NCBI GenBank assembly: GCA_003342815.1
Contig: PTEX01000015.1
Location: 6,891,452 to 6,955,451, forward strand
Reading direction: 5' to 3'
Source of the DNA: Eudromia elegans
Taxonomy: Eukaryota; Chordata; Aves; Tinamiformes; Tinamidae
Length of the DNA: 64,000 nt
Shown here: one piece after another, positions 13,211-25,213 of the stretch
How positions within the stretch are numbered: the stretch's first letter is position 1
Layout: the number at the start of each line of letters is the position of its first letter
Translations under genes and position numbers: made by a program
Notes under the pieces: generated by a model
The model's input: the letters and a program-made list of their open reading frames with translations, nothing else
Database searches by the model: none
Told to the model about the DNA's origin: nothing

Positions 13211-14170
13211 ATGATGCTTTATGTTTAAAGAAAGAGTTTCTGCTTTGACTCCTAAGATTTTGGTTGCTGCTAGGTAAAAAGAATAATGTCTGAAAGGGGG
13301 GGGGCAAAAGGGTTGAAGGTGGAGGGAGAGGGAATTCTGTAAAATAGAGTTTTTCTCTTGTTGAAAAATACAAGTTTCATTCAAGAAAGACCAGTATGTG
13401 GTATTAGTACTAACAAAATGAAAGAACATTTTTATAGCTAGCAAGGCTTTTGGGAACTGTGTGATTTCCAGTACTAACAAAATCAGTATAGGAAAGATAA
13501 AACACCATGTACTACGGCTTAAGCTAATCCTGAAGTAGGAAGAGAAATCCATTTTCGGATGAGAATCATGCTGGGCTGATAAGAGAATACAGGGGAAGAA
13601 GATCTTATATGTAACTTGCTTGAGGTTCTTGCTCATCCTTTGGAAGCATATGAGACATGTCAGTCTGACAACATACTGTACTTCCTATGTTTCTATCAGC
13701 TATTTTTGTATTTTTTGTTTGTAGAAATACCAAAGGAACTTCAGTGAAAGAGCATTATATATCATTCATTTTGAGGATCATTTGTATTTTCAATTATTTT
13801 ACATTCAGCTTTTGCAGTAAGCTACTATGCTGTTATAGTTCAATTGTCAATATAAATTGAATCCAGAGGACAACTGGCAAGGATAGAGAATCAGTACTTG
13901 GCTAGATCTTAAACTTTATTTATGCAGCAATGGAAGTTTGACATATCATTTATTCATAAATCAACTTCATGATAATTTTCTCTCCTTAGGCCAAATTTTG
14001 GTGGAATTATCTCCTCTTCTGCTGCCATTTTTTTCAACCCTGATCTGTTAAAAAATCATGGATTTTAGTTTAGTGGATGATGTTAGAGAAGAGAAACTTG
14101 CAGTTATTACCTGGAAAAAGAGCTAATTCTGTGGCAGTTTATCACATGTTTTACAATGGTTGTGTTGCAT

Positions 14171-14192
14171 AGTATACTATATATAGTATACT
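14171..14192. repeat. Perfect 22-bp AT-rich palindrome
   Basis: Each arm is AGTATACTATA, with no spacer. Its low complexity makes a chance origin plausible. Confidence 0.85.
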
Positions 14193-16593
14193 GTATCTCG
14201 AGGGAATGCTTGACAAATATTATTACATAGTTAAACTGCATTTGAAGTTAAAAAAAAAAAAAAATCTTGTGTAGATCCTCTCATGTAGGCAAACATAAAA
14301 CACGAAGATTATGGGTAAAAAAAAGATAGATAAAGGATATATAAAAGAGATGTATAAAGGAAATTAAACTGCTGAAGGTAGTTAAAAATCCTCACAACTT
14401 GATTGCTTTATTTGTTGCAGAGGGGGGTTGCTGTTAAAGTAAGATGGGACCATGATGCAAGGTTACATTACTGTGAAGAGAAGAATGGAGAAGTACAGGG
14501 ATGGGATTTCAGGAAAATGAATGAAGATAAAATCAGACATATTTCTGAGAGGAATAATAGTGGAAATCAGAGAAATAGTGGAAACAGTGGAAAGAGAAAG
14601 TCCCTTTCCTAGCTCTTCCCCTGACACCTGTAAGGTATGGACTTCATTTTTCAGGACTCTGTGCAATTCATAGAGTAATTCCTCTCTGATCTGTAGTCAG
14701 CCTGGATGATGGCCTCTAGCATGTGGGAATATTCTTGATGTTAGAATTGCCCTTGAGGCTTCTGACAAAATACTTCATGGTATGAAAAATGCACCTACTC
14801 CTTAATGACTACTGCTATGCCAACAAACCCCTTGTAGAACCAAGAGGGCCAGCCTGTCTGTCAAAAAGACAGGCTTTGTGCTTTTTGCTTATATAGAAGG
14901 ATCACAGAACTATTTCACCAGCAAACTCACCCATCCACAGGCTATAGCACCCTACATGTGGTTGAGGAGCTCATATAGTGCGAGGAGTCCAGGCTCCTAT
15001 GGACCCTTTGCCACATGCCTCAGATTGATGCTGGTCCACAACAGCAGAGACAGCATCTGGTAAAAGGCTGAACATGTTCTTGTCAAAGAAAAGGTAGACC
15101 TTCCATGCTGTTCCAATGCCCCAAAGTAACTATTCTGAAAGACAGAAAAGCATTTTTTTTTTTTTTTTTTTGTGTGGAAAATGTTTCATCTGAACTTCCC
15201 AGAAAACCTTGAAGTAGTTTGCTCTCAAAAATTGAGAGGAAATACACTTGAAATATAAACAAATTCTATTAGAATATCCAAATAATATCATCCACAAGTT
15301 CAGAGAAGATAAAATGTTGATAATTCTTTTGAAAAAAGAATAGCAACAGAGAGAAAGGAGTTGGAGCAACAAGAATAGTGAACTCTTCTATACTCTATGG
15401 ATTTCAGCATCTAATGCTTGGAGCATGAATCTAATGAAGCTAACTTTAGTAAAATAAAAGGTTATGGGTCAGGGAAATCAAGTATACCATTATTAGAAGA
15501 AGGAAAAAAAATCAGTATTTTAAAGTAGAAGAAAAAGATGACTGAGGTTCAGAGCATCTTCCCTAGCATAAATCGTGTTGAAATTTGAAAGAGTTAGAAT
15601 GAGGGAGTTTCATACTGTATCCCTACTATGCTTTTTAAAGTCACTGCTTGAGGCTAATTGCAATGCTGAGAAACTCAGACATCTAGTCAACATTAAACTT
15701 TGTCTGAGTCTCATGGTAATAACTGTCTTTGGTTACCAAAGAAAAGCAGCCCCAAGTTTGTCGGCTGCTGCTCTGTAAAGTCTGTGCTTGATCTGAAAGA
15801 AGACAGGTGCTCTGTTTTCTTTTTGTAAACAGCATCTTTATTGTGATCAAGAGAAGGCAAAGAAAGAAAGATGCTCCTTGTGCACCTCAGTGTCTGAAAA
15901 AAACCCTGTACCTCAGGAACCAATTCTGTTTCTCATTAATAGGAGCAATGTGAACCTGCACTTTTTTTTCCCCCCTCTGGTTGAACTTACATTAAAACAG
16001 TCTTCCTGTTTACCTGAAGGTAGCAAAAAGGTCCTGAGGTACTTTTTTGCTTTGCTATATCTTTATGGCAATATTTGTCTTCCACTCATGCAGAAGTAGC
16101 CGGTCTGTGCATTGAGAAAGTTAATGGTGGGTAGAAATCTTTGGGCAACAGAGCATTTGAAAACTTGTTTAGAGGTAAAAATACTTTCTTGCTTCTACAG
16201 TCTGACTCTGGTGGTGTTAAGTACCTATTATGACCATCAGCTTCATGATTCACACAGCCTTGTTTCACAAAAGGGCCAGAACACCCCTCAGGATGGGTTT
16301 ACAGAGTTAACAACAAAAATTCTACAGCTCTTAGCTGGTTTGCAGATAATTGGGTCTTGTCACCTAAGTCTGACTCTCTGGCGGCTCTACACCACTGCAG
16401 ACCTTCCATTAGAGGATCCCTTGATTAGGCACTAAGGAAGGTGCCGGTGGCCCCCATGCCAGGAGCAGGCCTGCCGAGCGTGTTGGGGGCAGGCAGAGCA
16501 GGGAAATAGTCCTTGGGCAGAGGAGAGAGCTACGGGGCCATGTCCTTGGGTGCCCTGGCCTCCCTCTGCAATGAGATGAACCCAGATAGCACC

Positions 16594-16775
16594 TTGGGTG
16601 ACGGAGCCTTGGAACAGGCTGCCCAGAGAGGTTGTGGAGTCTCCTTCTCTGGAGATCTTCAAAACCCGCCTGGATGGCACCCTGTACCATGTGCTCGAGG
16701 GATCCCTGCTGGAGCAAGGGGGTTGGACTAGATGATCTCTAGAGTTCTTGTCTGATCTCAACCGTTCTGTGATCT
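16594..16775 (+). mobile_element. CR1 LINE 3' fragment
   Basis: The plus strand has the CR1 blocks gtgacggagccttggaacag, gctgcccagagaggttgtgg, agtctccttctctggagatc, aaaacccgcctggatggcac, gggggttggactagatgatc and a terminal ttctgtgatct. It corresponds to the VTEHW...LPREVVESPSLEIFKTRLD end of ORF2 plus the 3' untranslated region, with coding damage. The adjoining 16436-16593 stretch is GC-rich and does not match the CR1 segment that would normally precede it; I cannot identify it. Confidence 0.9.
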
Positions 16776-19700
16776 CTGTGGAAGAGGGAGAGGAAAAAGA
16801 GGGAGATGGGATTGACACTAACTGGATGTCATTCTAAAAAAAAAAAAAAGAATTCCCAAAGGAACCACTTTATAAGGCATGCCTTATTCTCTGTCGTGCC
16901 CCTTCCCCTGCAGCCTGGTATCCCCTCATGTTCCTTGTAGGATGTTGGAAAAGGAAGGGGAGACAAGCAGTTTGGAGGGTCCTGGCTACAGTCCCTTCAA
17001 TCTCAGTCAAATCTGCTGGGAGTCTTTAAGAGGCCACGGAATTAGTTGTCTCCCCTTCACCAGACAGAAGGAGAGTCTTTCCCTCTGCATGCTACTGACC
17101 ACAGCTGGACATGCACCCAACAAGGCAAGGAAATTTGGCCCAGTGTCTGTGCAGTTACAGAGATGAGAAGTGGAAGGATTACAGCAATCAGATGAAAATC
17201 AAGGAAGATAAGTGCTGCACATCGACTGTAAAGCTGTCGACAGTAATTCTGCAGCTAAGGGAAGAGTGTTCTCTGCAGTACTCTGAAAGAGACATTCTCA
17301 TGCAAAAAAAAAAGGTATGTGAAGAGTATATTCCAGCATATTCCAGCCTCAGGATTTCCTTTTTTAGTTGTTGCCAGCATTCACATCAACACAGTTCTTT
17401 CAGGAACAGGAAGAGACTTTCAGACAATGCCAGACACTTTTTTTCACTGAATGGTGTTACGAGCAATAGCTTACATAATCCTATAGCCCCATTTTGTTCT
17501 AGCTGCGTTTCATGCAAGAAGAGATAAAGCAATTTTGTAGACTCTTTAACAAATGGTTCTTCTGTATGAAGCATTAACAATAGCTGTCATCTTTGTGCAA
17601 AAAAACCCATCTTCCGATTACTTCAGTGTTAAGAGAAAACCCAAATGCACCTGAGAGCCCCACAGACCTTAATTTAATATTTCACTAGCTATGAAAGTTA
17701 ATTTGACTTTGTGTTCAATTTTCTGAGAAGTTGCTTCTTTACAATTCCACCATCTGGGATAGAATTGAAAAGACCTAAGAACTGCACTGTCTTCTCTGCT
17801 TTCTTCACATTTAACTGCTAGTCATGGGGAAGAGAAGATGACAAATAATTGTGTAACATATATAGAAAAAGGAAAACTGTGATGTAAAACATGTCATATC
17901 ACTTCATTAAAATTTCTTTTTTATGCAGCAGGGAGAAGATGAATAGGACTCATAGAGAGAAGAGCATAAAGGAAAGATATATCAGTTTTAACTTGGCTGA
18001 TATTAACTTATGTTCTACACAGCATAACTAGAGGCTTCTTTACTTTCTAAATTTGAAAATTAGAAAATAAATTGTAGTTTCTCACACTTCAGTTAAAGGT
18101 TGATCTAAAGAGTTGGTCTGACCATGTACAATGAGATGTTTTCCAGGAAATTTGAGTTTCTTAATCATTCACAATAAAGAGCAGATGAGCATCTGAAGAA
18201 ACCTTTCTTAGAAGAAAATCTTTCCCTCCTATTGAGGAGAGAATCAGTTTCCGAGCCATGTCCATGTCTTCCAGTCTTTCTGTCACGGACCCAGAACTCA
18301 GAGCTCATGACTATACCAGTTATTTAAAGGTACTTGGCACTGTTCTCTTTCACTCAAAGCACAGCTACAGTGCCAGTTAGTAATAGTCACTAGTCTATGT
18401 CAATTCTCCAACTACATGTAGAATTTGCATGGGAATTAACTTATCTCTGAAGTTTAAAGTCATTATAGAAACCATTTTAACAATTTAATTTGATAAACAA
18501 TTGAGTTCTTATGCTTTGGAATAGCACTGTTTAATTTTACAGCATATGTGTAGCTTGGGGCCTCGGCCTGGGTTTTGCAGCAGAAAGCTTCGTGATAACA
18601 AATTTCACAGAGTGATCCAATGATTGTCAAACTTTCCAATTGGCAGTGTTTGGTTTTTTTTGTAAACCAAGAGCTGATTTTTTTTTTTCTCCAATAAAAA
18701 TCTGAAGGACAGATATATTGAGAAGTACTGAAATACCTCTACCCTTTGAAGAGTCTACAGTCTTCAGGTATCATTGCTGACATTTGCAAAGGTTATTTAA
18801 AGGCAACTTTTTTGTTGGCAACTTTACAATTCCATTCAGGCTCAGATTCTTAAACTACTTAAGCAGCAAACCCGTAAACAAAGCTTCAGTTCTGATAGGA
18901 GAAATGTAGCTCATGCTGTTCTGAGTTCCTCTTTCAGACCAGTTTATGTAGTCCCTAAATACAATATATATTCTCTCTAAATTTGCTAGGCCCTTTTCTG
19001 TATAATTAGAAATAAAACCACCATGTTTAAAATTGTATATGTTGAGTTGAAGGTACTTGAATGAAAGTCTAGTTCTCATATCTTAATCACCTTTTCTTTA
19101 TTAACATGAACATGATAGTACTGAGGATGTGTATTTTTTTGATACAGAAAATAATCTGTTTTCAGTCTGAAAGTGCAGAGAGACTTCTGTGTTGCAATGT
19201 ACTGTGATTTACACAGTTAGTTTTATATTCATAGTGATACCTTAAGATTTGGAATTTCAATATTGAATTTATCTCTCCATTTACTCTAAGTGAACATTCA
19301 TAATATATGATCAGAGAAAATAATGTCAGAGTCCTGTGCTGCTCCATTCCACGTAGAAGCATCATGAATCTCTCCGTGTTTTGTCAAGTTGTCTAGTTTA
19401 TATTCATGTATAAGCACAGTAGCTAATTTTATACTATAAGGAGTGATACCTCTCTGCATTGCTCAGAGTGAAATCATTAGTGCAGGTAAATCTCCATGTT
19501 GCCACCAACAAACTTATCTGACATGCAGTTTATGACCTACTAGATGTAAATGTCTGCTGCGAGACTAATGATGGATGAAGCAAGAGAACAAGCTATCTCA
19601 CAAGATTTCCAGTTGGGCTGGAAATAATCTATCCTGTGAAATGCTGACAAGTTCACTTCTAATGTTAGTCGGAAAATTGAGGTTGGAGTAGATAGTGCTG

Positions 19701-22426
19701 AAAAATAATGGGGTGAAAATCTCTTCTAACTTTTCAAACCATTTTTTACTTACATTCTTAACTTAGTACTAGGTGCTTAGGGAGTAGCAGAGCTATTCAA
19801 TCAGTTTCATATTAACAGAAAAGCTATGAAATATCTCCAATGTTAAAGAGAAATTCTGGCTATTACTGCATGTGTAATATAGTTTAGTATTTTCTGCTGG
19901 TACCTTCAGAGATTTATTTAAGTCTGAGGAAATCTTAACTGATTCAGAACAGCTTTACAACTGTGTTTTCTTACAGCATTACTCTTCTGACAGTGTTTGA
20001 TTAAAATAAAATGAACACATAAAAAAATGCCCATCGTTTTTCTGTACTTCTCTTCTAAAGTATTGTAGATCTGCAAAGTAGGTCTACAAGAATAAACATC
20101 AAGATAGCCTTGATCTCTCCCCGAAGGATAAGAAAAAGGTTTGAAAGTTCTTTAATGTTCATATGCCTAAGAATAGTGACCTGGGTTGAAACTCTAAAAG
20201 CGAAGTAGATGATTGATAGACATGAGAAATACTGTGAAGATGAATCCCACCGCCTCAGGTATTTCCCAATAACAGATTATAAATTCTATATTTTTTTTCT
20301 AAAGCCTGACCTAGTTTTAACAGGATGTGGTGAAAGTCAATACAGTCAGTGACCTTAAAGCTGATATATTAAAATGCTGTGGAAAAGTCTAATTATTTAA
20401 AAGGTCATAGGATAAAATTTTTATTCCAATTCTGTTATTTCCAGCAGGCAAAGGATTTGAAGCACAAATTAATATTCTTTAATGACTTTCAACAGATGCT
20501 TGATGCTTCATTGGGTCAACATTAGTAGGATTTATATTCTTTTGACTAGGAGAATCATATCTGAAATTTTAACAATCATGAAACAGGAAGACTGATATAT
20601 ATTTAATGAAGCACTTGACTAAAATTAAAAGCAGGAAAACATTTATAGAGAGAATGGAAGCTATCTCCAATATTCATTCAAATTCAGAGAGACAAGTAAA
20701 ATAAGAATTATTAACATATTATATGAAGCTATTATTAAAGTAATAAAATTTAAATTCTAAATTGCAATACAATTCTAAAAGTAATATTACAACAGAATGA
20801 CTATAATCATATTTAATTTCAAATATTTTCTATGAAAAAAATTTAATAACAAAACATATTCTATAGGAAATAGTTCAAAACCCTCCAGAAGCACAATAAA
20901 TATTATTTGAATTCATAATATCTTTTTTTTTTACTGAAAACAGATTTTAAATAATTTTAAATGTTTGAAAGATGGAATTTCCAATAGATTTTTTTTCTGT
21001 CAGAAAATCTGAGGAAGATTCTCTTTATTGTAAAAATCTGTTGGATTTAATTTGGGGCTTTGCAAAATAAATTTATCTATTCAATAATATCAGTCTTTTA
21101 CTGTATTTTTTGATGTTAAAAATAATTGAAATAAAAAAGTTTTGGCTTTTGGTGTCACTGCACTAGGCTGTGATTTCTTATACTACACAGGCTTTCTTCC
21201 TCACCTCTCCTTCCATTACATTCTATGTCAGGTTAAATGTAGGTTTTACCAAGACTATATGGTTCTTTGGAAAGTCTTGTTCTCAAGGTGATTCAATGAC
21301 AAAGGAGATATGTTGTTCTTTTGGAGTATTTTACACTGAAAGATCTCAGCTGATGTTGAAAGCAAGGACAGATTTAGCTGTAGCATCACTCAACTGTCAT
21401 GAAATTTGTTTCCTTTTCAAAAATTCTTCAATTCCTTCATCAATATAATTTCTTGCAATGTTGAGTTATATTGTAATGTTAACATCCATTTTTTTGAAAA
21501 ATACACTTTTTTAACATAAGTCTTTTTTTTAGTGACAACTTCCTAATCTCGGTAGAGACATTCTGCACAGTCTTTATTTCGTTCTCCGTTGGTAACTATC
21601 ACCAGCATTCAAAACGAATGGATGAATATTTTCTGGAATGTCCTTGAATATGACTCAAAAGGAGAGAAGAATCTGAGATCCAATATGGATATTGTCTGTA
21701 AAGACTTTACATATTATATTTCCAAGATAAATTCACAGACATGATATGAATTAATTTAAAAAAGAAAAAAAGTTCACATGGCCTCTAGGGTTCTGGAAAA
21801 TTATGTGTATTATTTACCAGAGATTAGTGCAAAGTATGTGCAACAGTAGAATTTTTGTTGTTCTATACAAATTTTAAAGACAATGTGGTTCCAAATACTC
21901 AGATCCCCCCTTCCCAAAAAAGTGTTTGTGTTGGGTTAGGTAATATATACTCTTTTTTTTTTTTCTTTTTTTTTTCTTTTTAAAACTCTATTTCTGGAAA
22001 GGTAGTCATAGTAGCAGTTAAAAAACTGGTGTAATTTTCTCTAGATTTAAAGAAATTCTTTTGAACAGCTACACTTGACTTGAAACTGCAATTTGTCTCA
22101 TCATCTAACTTGCAGCTCAAGTCTCTTTCTGTAACAGAAATACGTGAGCCTCAATTTCATGAGTGAAAACATTGTTAAAAATAAAAGTAATTTCTGTATG
22201 TAACCAATAACTGTCATCTTGCCTACAGTCCTCAGGCATTAAAGGAAGAATTTTTAAGAAACTTTTATTACATCAAATTAAAAGTGGGAGAAAATAGATT
22301 AGGACTTTATATATGCTGTCCATTTTCACCATAAGCTACTAATTTTCAGTGTCTTGAAGGTGTTTTCACAAAATCACTTTAATTTAGTAGACATATTGTT
22401 TATGAATATCAATCTTTTGCTTTCAG

Positions 22427-22502
22427 ATATCAACATGGCAGGAGAACCAAAACCATACAGACCAAAACCTGGCAACAAGCGACCACTATCAGCACTTTAC
22501 AG
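22427..22502 (+). CDS. RALYL: RALYL internal coding exon: end of RRM and basic linker
   Basis: This 76-nt exon encodes the last strand of the RNA-recognition motif and the start of the linker of RALYL, a nuclear hnRNP C-like RNA-binding protein. The acceptor is tttcag (AG at 22425-22426) and the donor is ACAG|gtaagtag (GT at 22503), close to consensus. The frame is set by a split codon: AT completes an Asp codon begun upstream, then 24 codons read [20 protein letters not shown] followed by SALY, and AG is left for the next exon (phase 2). INMAGEPKP is the shared hnRNP C/RALY family signature after the RRM; the [15 protein letters not shown] continuation, as I remember the family, fits RALYL rather than RALY or HNRNPC. 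No frame damage or unusual codons are seen. The RNP1 and RNP2 motifs must be encoded upstream of this window. Confidence 0.95.
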
Positions 22503-25122
22503 GTAAGTAGGAATTCACCTTAACTTACAACAACTAATTTTTTTATTAGGAAAGATATTTTAGTCTGAAATGTTTGCGTTCAAAGATATTCACAAATGCC
22601 ACTGCATATCACATGAGCTCGACAAACTAAATCTTCCCATATATGTATGAAATATAATAGAGACAGAGATTGCTAGGCATTGTGCACACCAAAACTTTCA
22701 GAACATGAGCAAACAGCCCAAAAATATAGGGTTTGATGCTAATTAGTTCTCTGGAACTAATTCCAGAGAAAAGCATTCTAATTTCCAGACATTAAGATTG
22801 TCTTTGAGGTGTCTTATTTCTGACTAACCCTTAGATATAACAGTCACAAGAGGCAAATAAAGCCCCTTCTTTGGTTGGAAACAAACACCAGAATTTCTAC
22901 TTCCTGTTTTTGTTTTTTTTTTTTTTAATCCCTAGGATATCTAATAATAATATAGATATTCAGAAGAATAAGCAAAAGTAAATGCTGACAGTGCTTGATA
23001 CTCCTTCAGCATGAAATATCAGAGCCTAACCACCTTATATTTGCACAAGTTTTGCTCTAAGGACACTAATGTCACTGGAATTGTACTTAGTAATTGGCAG
23101 ATTCTCTTCGACCAGACTCAAGTGATAAGACTAGACCTAAAGTTTACATTTAGAAACCTGTTGCATTTATAATTCTATGGGTCTTAATGGAAGCCCTGGG
23201 GTTAGTGTTCCTATATCAGAATTTTAAAAGATTTCTGAAGGTATTCTGTGGGGATTTTTGGTTTTTTTCCATTTATGTCTACTCTTATTCTGTTGAAATT
23301 CTGCTCACATATGCTTGTTCTCCATTTGAGAGAGAGAGAATAGACTTGTTGAATCTTTCTAAATTAATATTAAAAAGAAAAAAAATGTTATTTTGTGTCC
23401 TTTTATGCACAGTACAGACTATTTCTATAGAAGATCATGACAGGGGTTTTTTGTTTGTTTAATTGGTTTTGTGTTTTGAGGAACTGATGGCAATGGAAAA
23501 TTCTCATTGTCCAATGTCTACTAGCAGAATAATATATCATGAAATAAATGGATCATAAAGCTCTTGGCAGTGATTAGAACATTTCAGAATTTCAGAGGAA
23601 TGGAATATTCAGTAGAATAAAGGAATAATATGGCAGCATCAGGTGGTTTTTAACAACCTGAAAATAGGAAAGGAATTGCCTAAAATGTGGAAACAAAATT
23701 ACGTGAGTAAAGGGGTACTGCAGAGTCATCTAATAGGAAATCAAAAAGCCTAAGTTGTATAACCAGTATAAGTATATAGAAATAAATATATAGATATACA
23801 TACACATTAGTGTATAGTTAAATATGTTAGCCTTAAGTATACTCAATGAACAAGAACTAAAAATGTGCTTAGAGGGTTAGGGTAATGTACAGGATCTGTT
23901 TAAATCTAATATAATTGTTCTTTTTAGTAGTATCGCTCTTTGTTTGCTTTTTTGTTCATTATGTGAGGGGAAACCTCTATTGCAAAAAGTCCGAAATTGT
24001 TGTGAATTTCCTTTTAGCACATCACTTATGAAGAAAACCAAAAGACTGACAAATTTTCATATCAGAATTATTTTACACATTGCTATTTGTCTGTAGCCTC
24101 AAGCAGAAATTAATTTTGATGAGTAATCTTCATATTTTTGAAATACAAGGTGTAGATTAAAAGTGCTGACATAAATGTATTAAAGCATTGCTTGGGAGCA
24201 CTGTTGTGGTAAAATGAAGAATCATTCTATGTCTTTTTAATTTACTGGTGTTTTGATCAGTATTTTGATAAAGCAATTCTGTCAGCAGATAGAAGTCCAT
24301 TCACTTTTCTTTCTCCTATGGGCACGTGCTCAAATATACCAAAGCAGAATCGACCAGATATAATTCGGTGGGCTGGCATTCTGTTTCTCTACGTCATTAA
24401 TAATTTTTTAAACAATTTGCTGTTTACTTCAGCTCTTGCTTCAGCATCTTGCTATATAAGGCATTGAATATATATGGTCTAAAGGCTTCTTCTCAGCTAT
24501 GGAGGTCTTTATTATAATTATTAAATTATAGGACAGTGTTCTCATTAGCATAAATCTTCGTTGTGGAGGTTGCTTAGGGTTGTATACACACAGGTGAGTG
24601 CATGCACTCTGCTGGAGCAGAGCAGTTGTGCATGCACCGCTCAGGTCTTGCCTTCTTTCAGGGCATACTGAGCACTGTGCACAGTTACATGACCCATCAC
24701 CAGAGGGGTGTCTATAATTCTTTCAGATTTCAGTTGTACTGAATGCAAGAGATCATCCTTTTTCAAGCGTAATCATTTATTAGAGTTAAGAGGTTGTAGT
24801 AAAGCCAAATGTATACTATAGCTATAGGAAATAGAACTGAAAATATATAAATATCAGAGCTGTATAGTTAAATCATGGGTGCATGATATAACAACCACTC
24901 TTTCCCCTTATGGGCCAACCTTCTGGTGTAGTTTCCCCACACTTCTCTAGTAAAGGGATGCATGGCACAGCAACTACTCTTGTGCCTAACTCTTGTTAGC
25001 TCTTGTGGAGTCCACCGGGGCAAACGCCTCTTCTAGGGGACTGCACCGTTCTGAGTCCCATGCTTGCCTGTCAGGTCTGATAAGAGCCTTGGTGCAACCC
25101 ATTAGCATTAAACAAAATAAAT

Positions 25123-25145
25123 GAATAATAATAATAATTATGATG

Positions 25146-25212
<67 letters not shown>
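25123..25212 (+). repeat. (AAT)n microsatellite
   Basis: An almost perfect trinucleotide array with a short atgatgat interruption near its start. It directly follows a GC-richer segment of unknown nature (about 24.55-25.12 kb). Confidence 0.95.

Positions 25213-25213
<1 letters not shown>

Larger units (their letters stand above)
1..22426 (+). other. RALYL: RALYL intron, 3' portion (upstream of first exon in window)
   Basis: This AT-rich stretch has no coding region I can support. It ends in a usable acceptor: a T-rich tract (cttttgctttcag) whose AG is at 22425-22426. The first exon in the window begins inside a codon (phase 2 nucleotides AT), so at least one coding exon must lie upstream; I noticed no RRM-coding exon in this segment. 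Contents I can name are CR1 fragments (about 3.8-4.5, 10.5, 13.2 and 16.6 kb), short A-rich microsatellites at 6.96 and 8.15 kb, a 25-bp tandem duplication at 8.8 kb, and a GC-richer patch at 8.3-8.6 kb that may be conserved noncoding DNA. The many 60-150-codon open frames here have no recognisable domains and are best read as chance. Confidence 0.8.

Noticed and set aside
13205..13636. 143-codon open frame on the minus strand
   Set aside because: It abuts a CR1 remnant, has no conserved motif and has no splice context that I can support.
17111..17527. 138-codon open frame on the plus strand
   Set aside because: It has a poly(A)-derived lysine run and no domain; overlapping frames on both strands look equally open.
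24580..24605. CACACACAG|GTGAGTG as another recursive-splice-like site
   Set aside because: There is no pyrimidine tract upstream (purine-rich tagggttgtatacacac), so the acceptor half is not credible.
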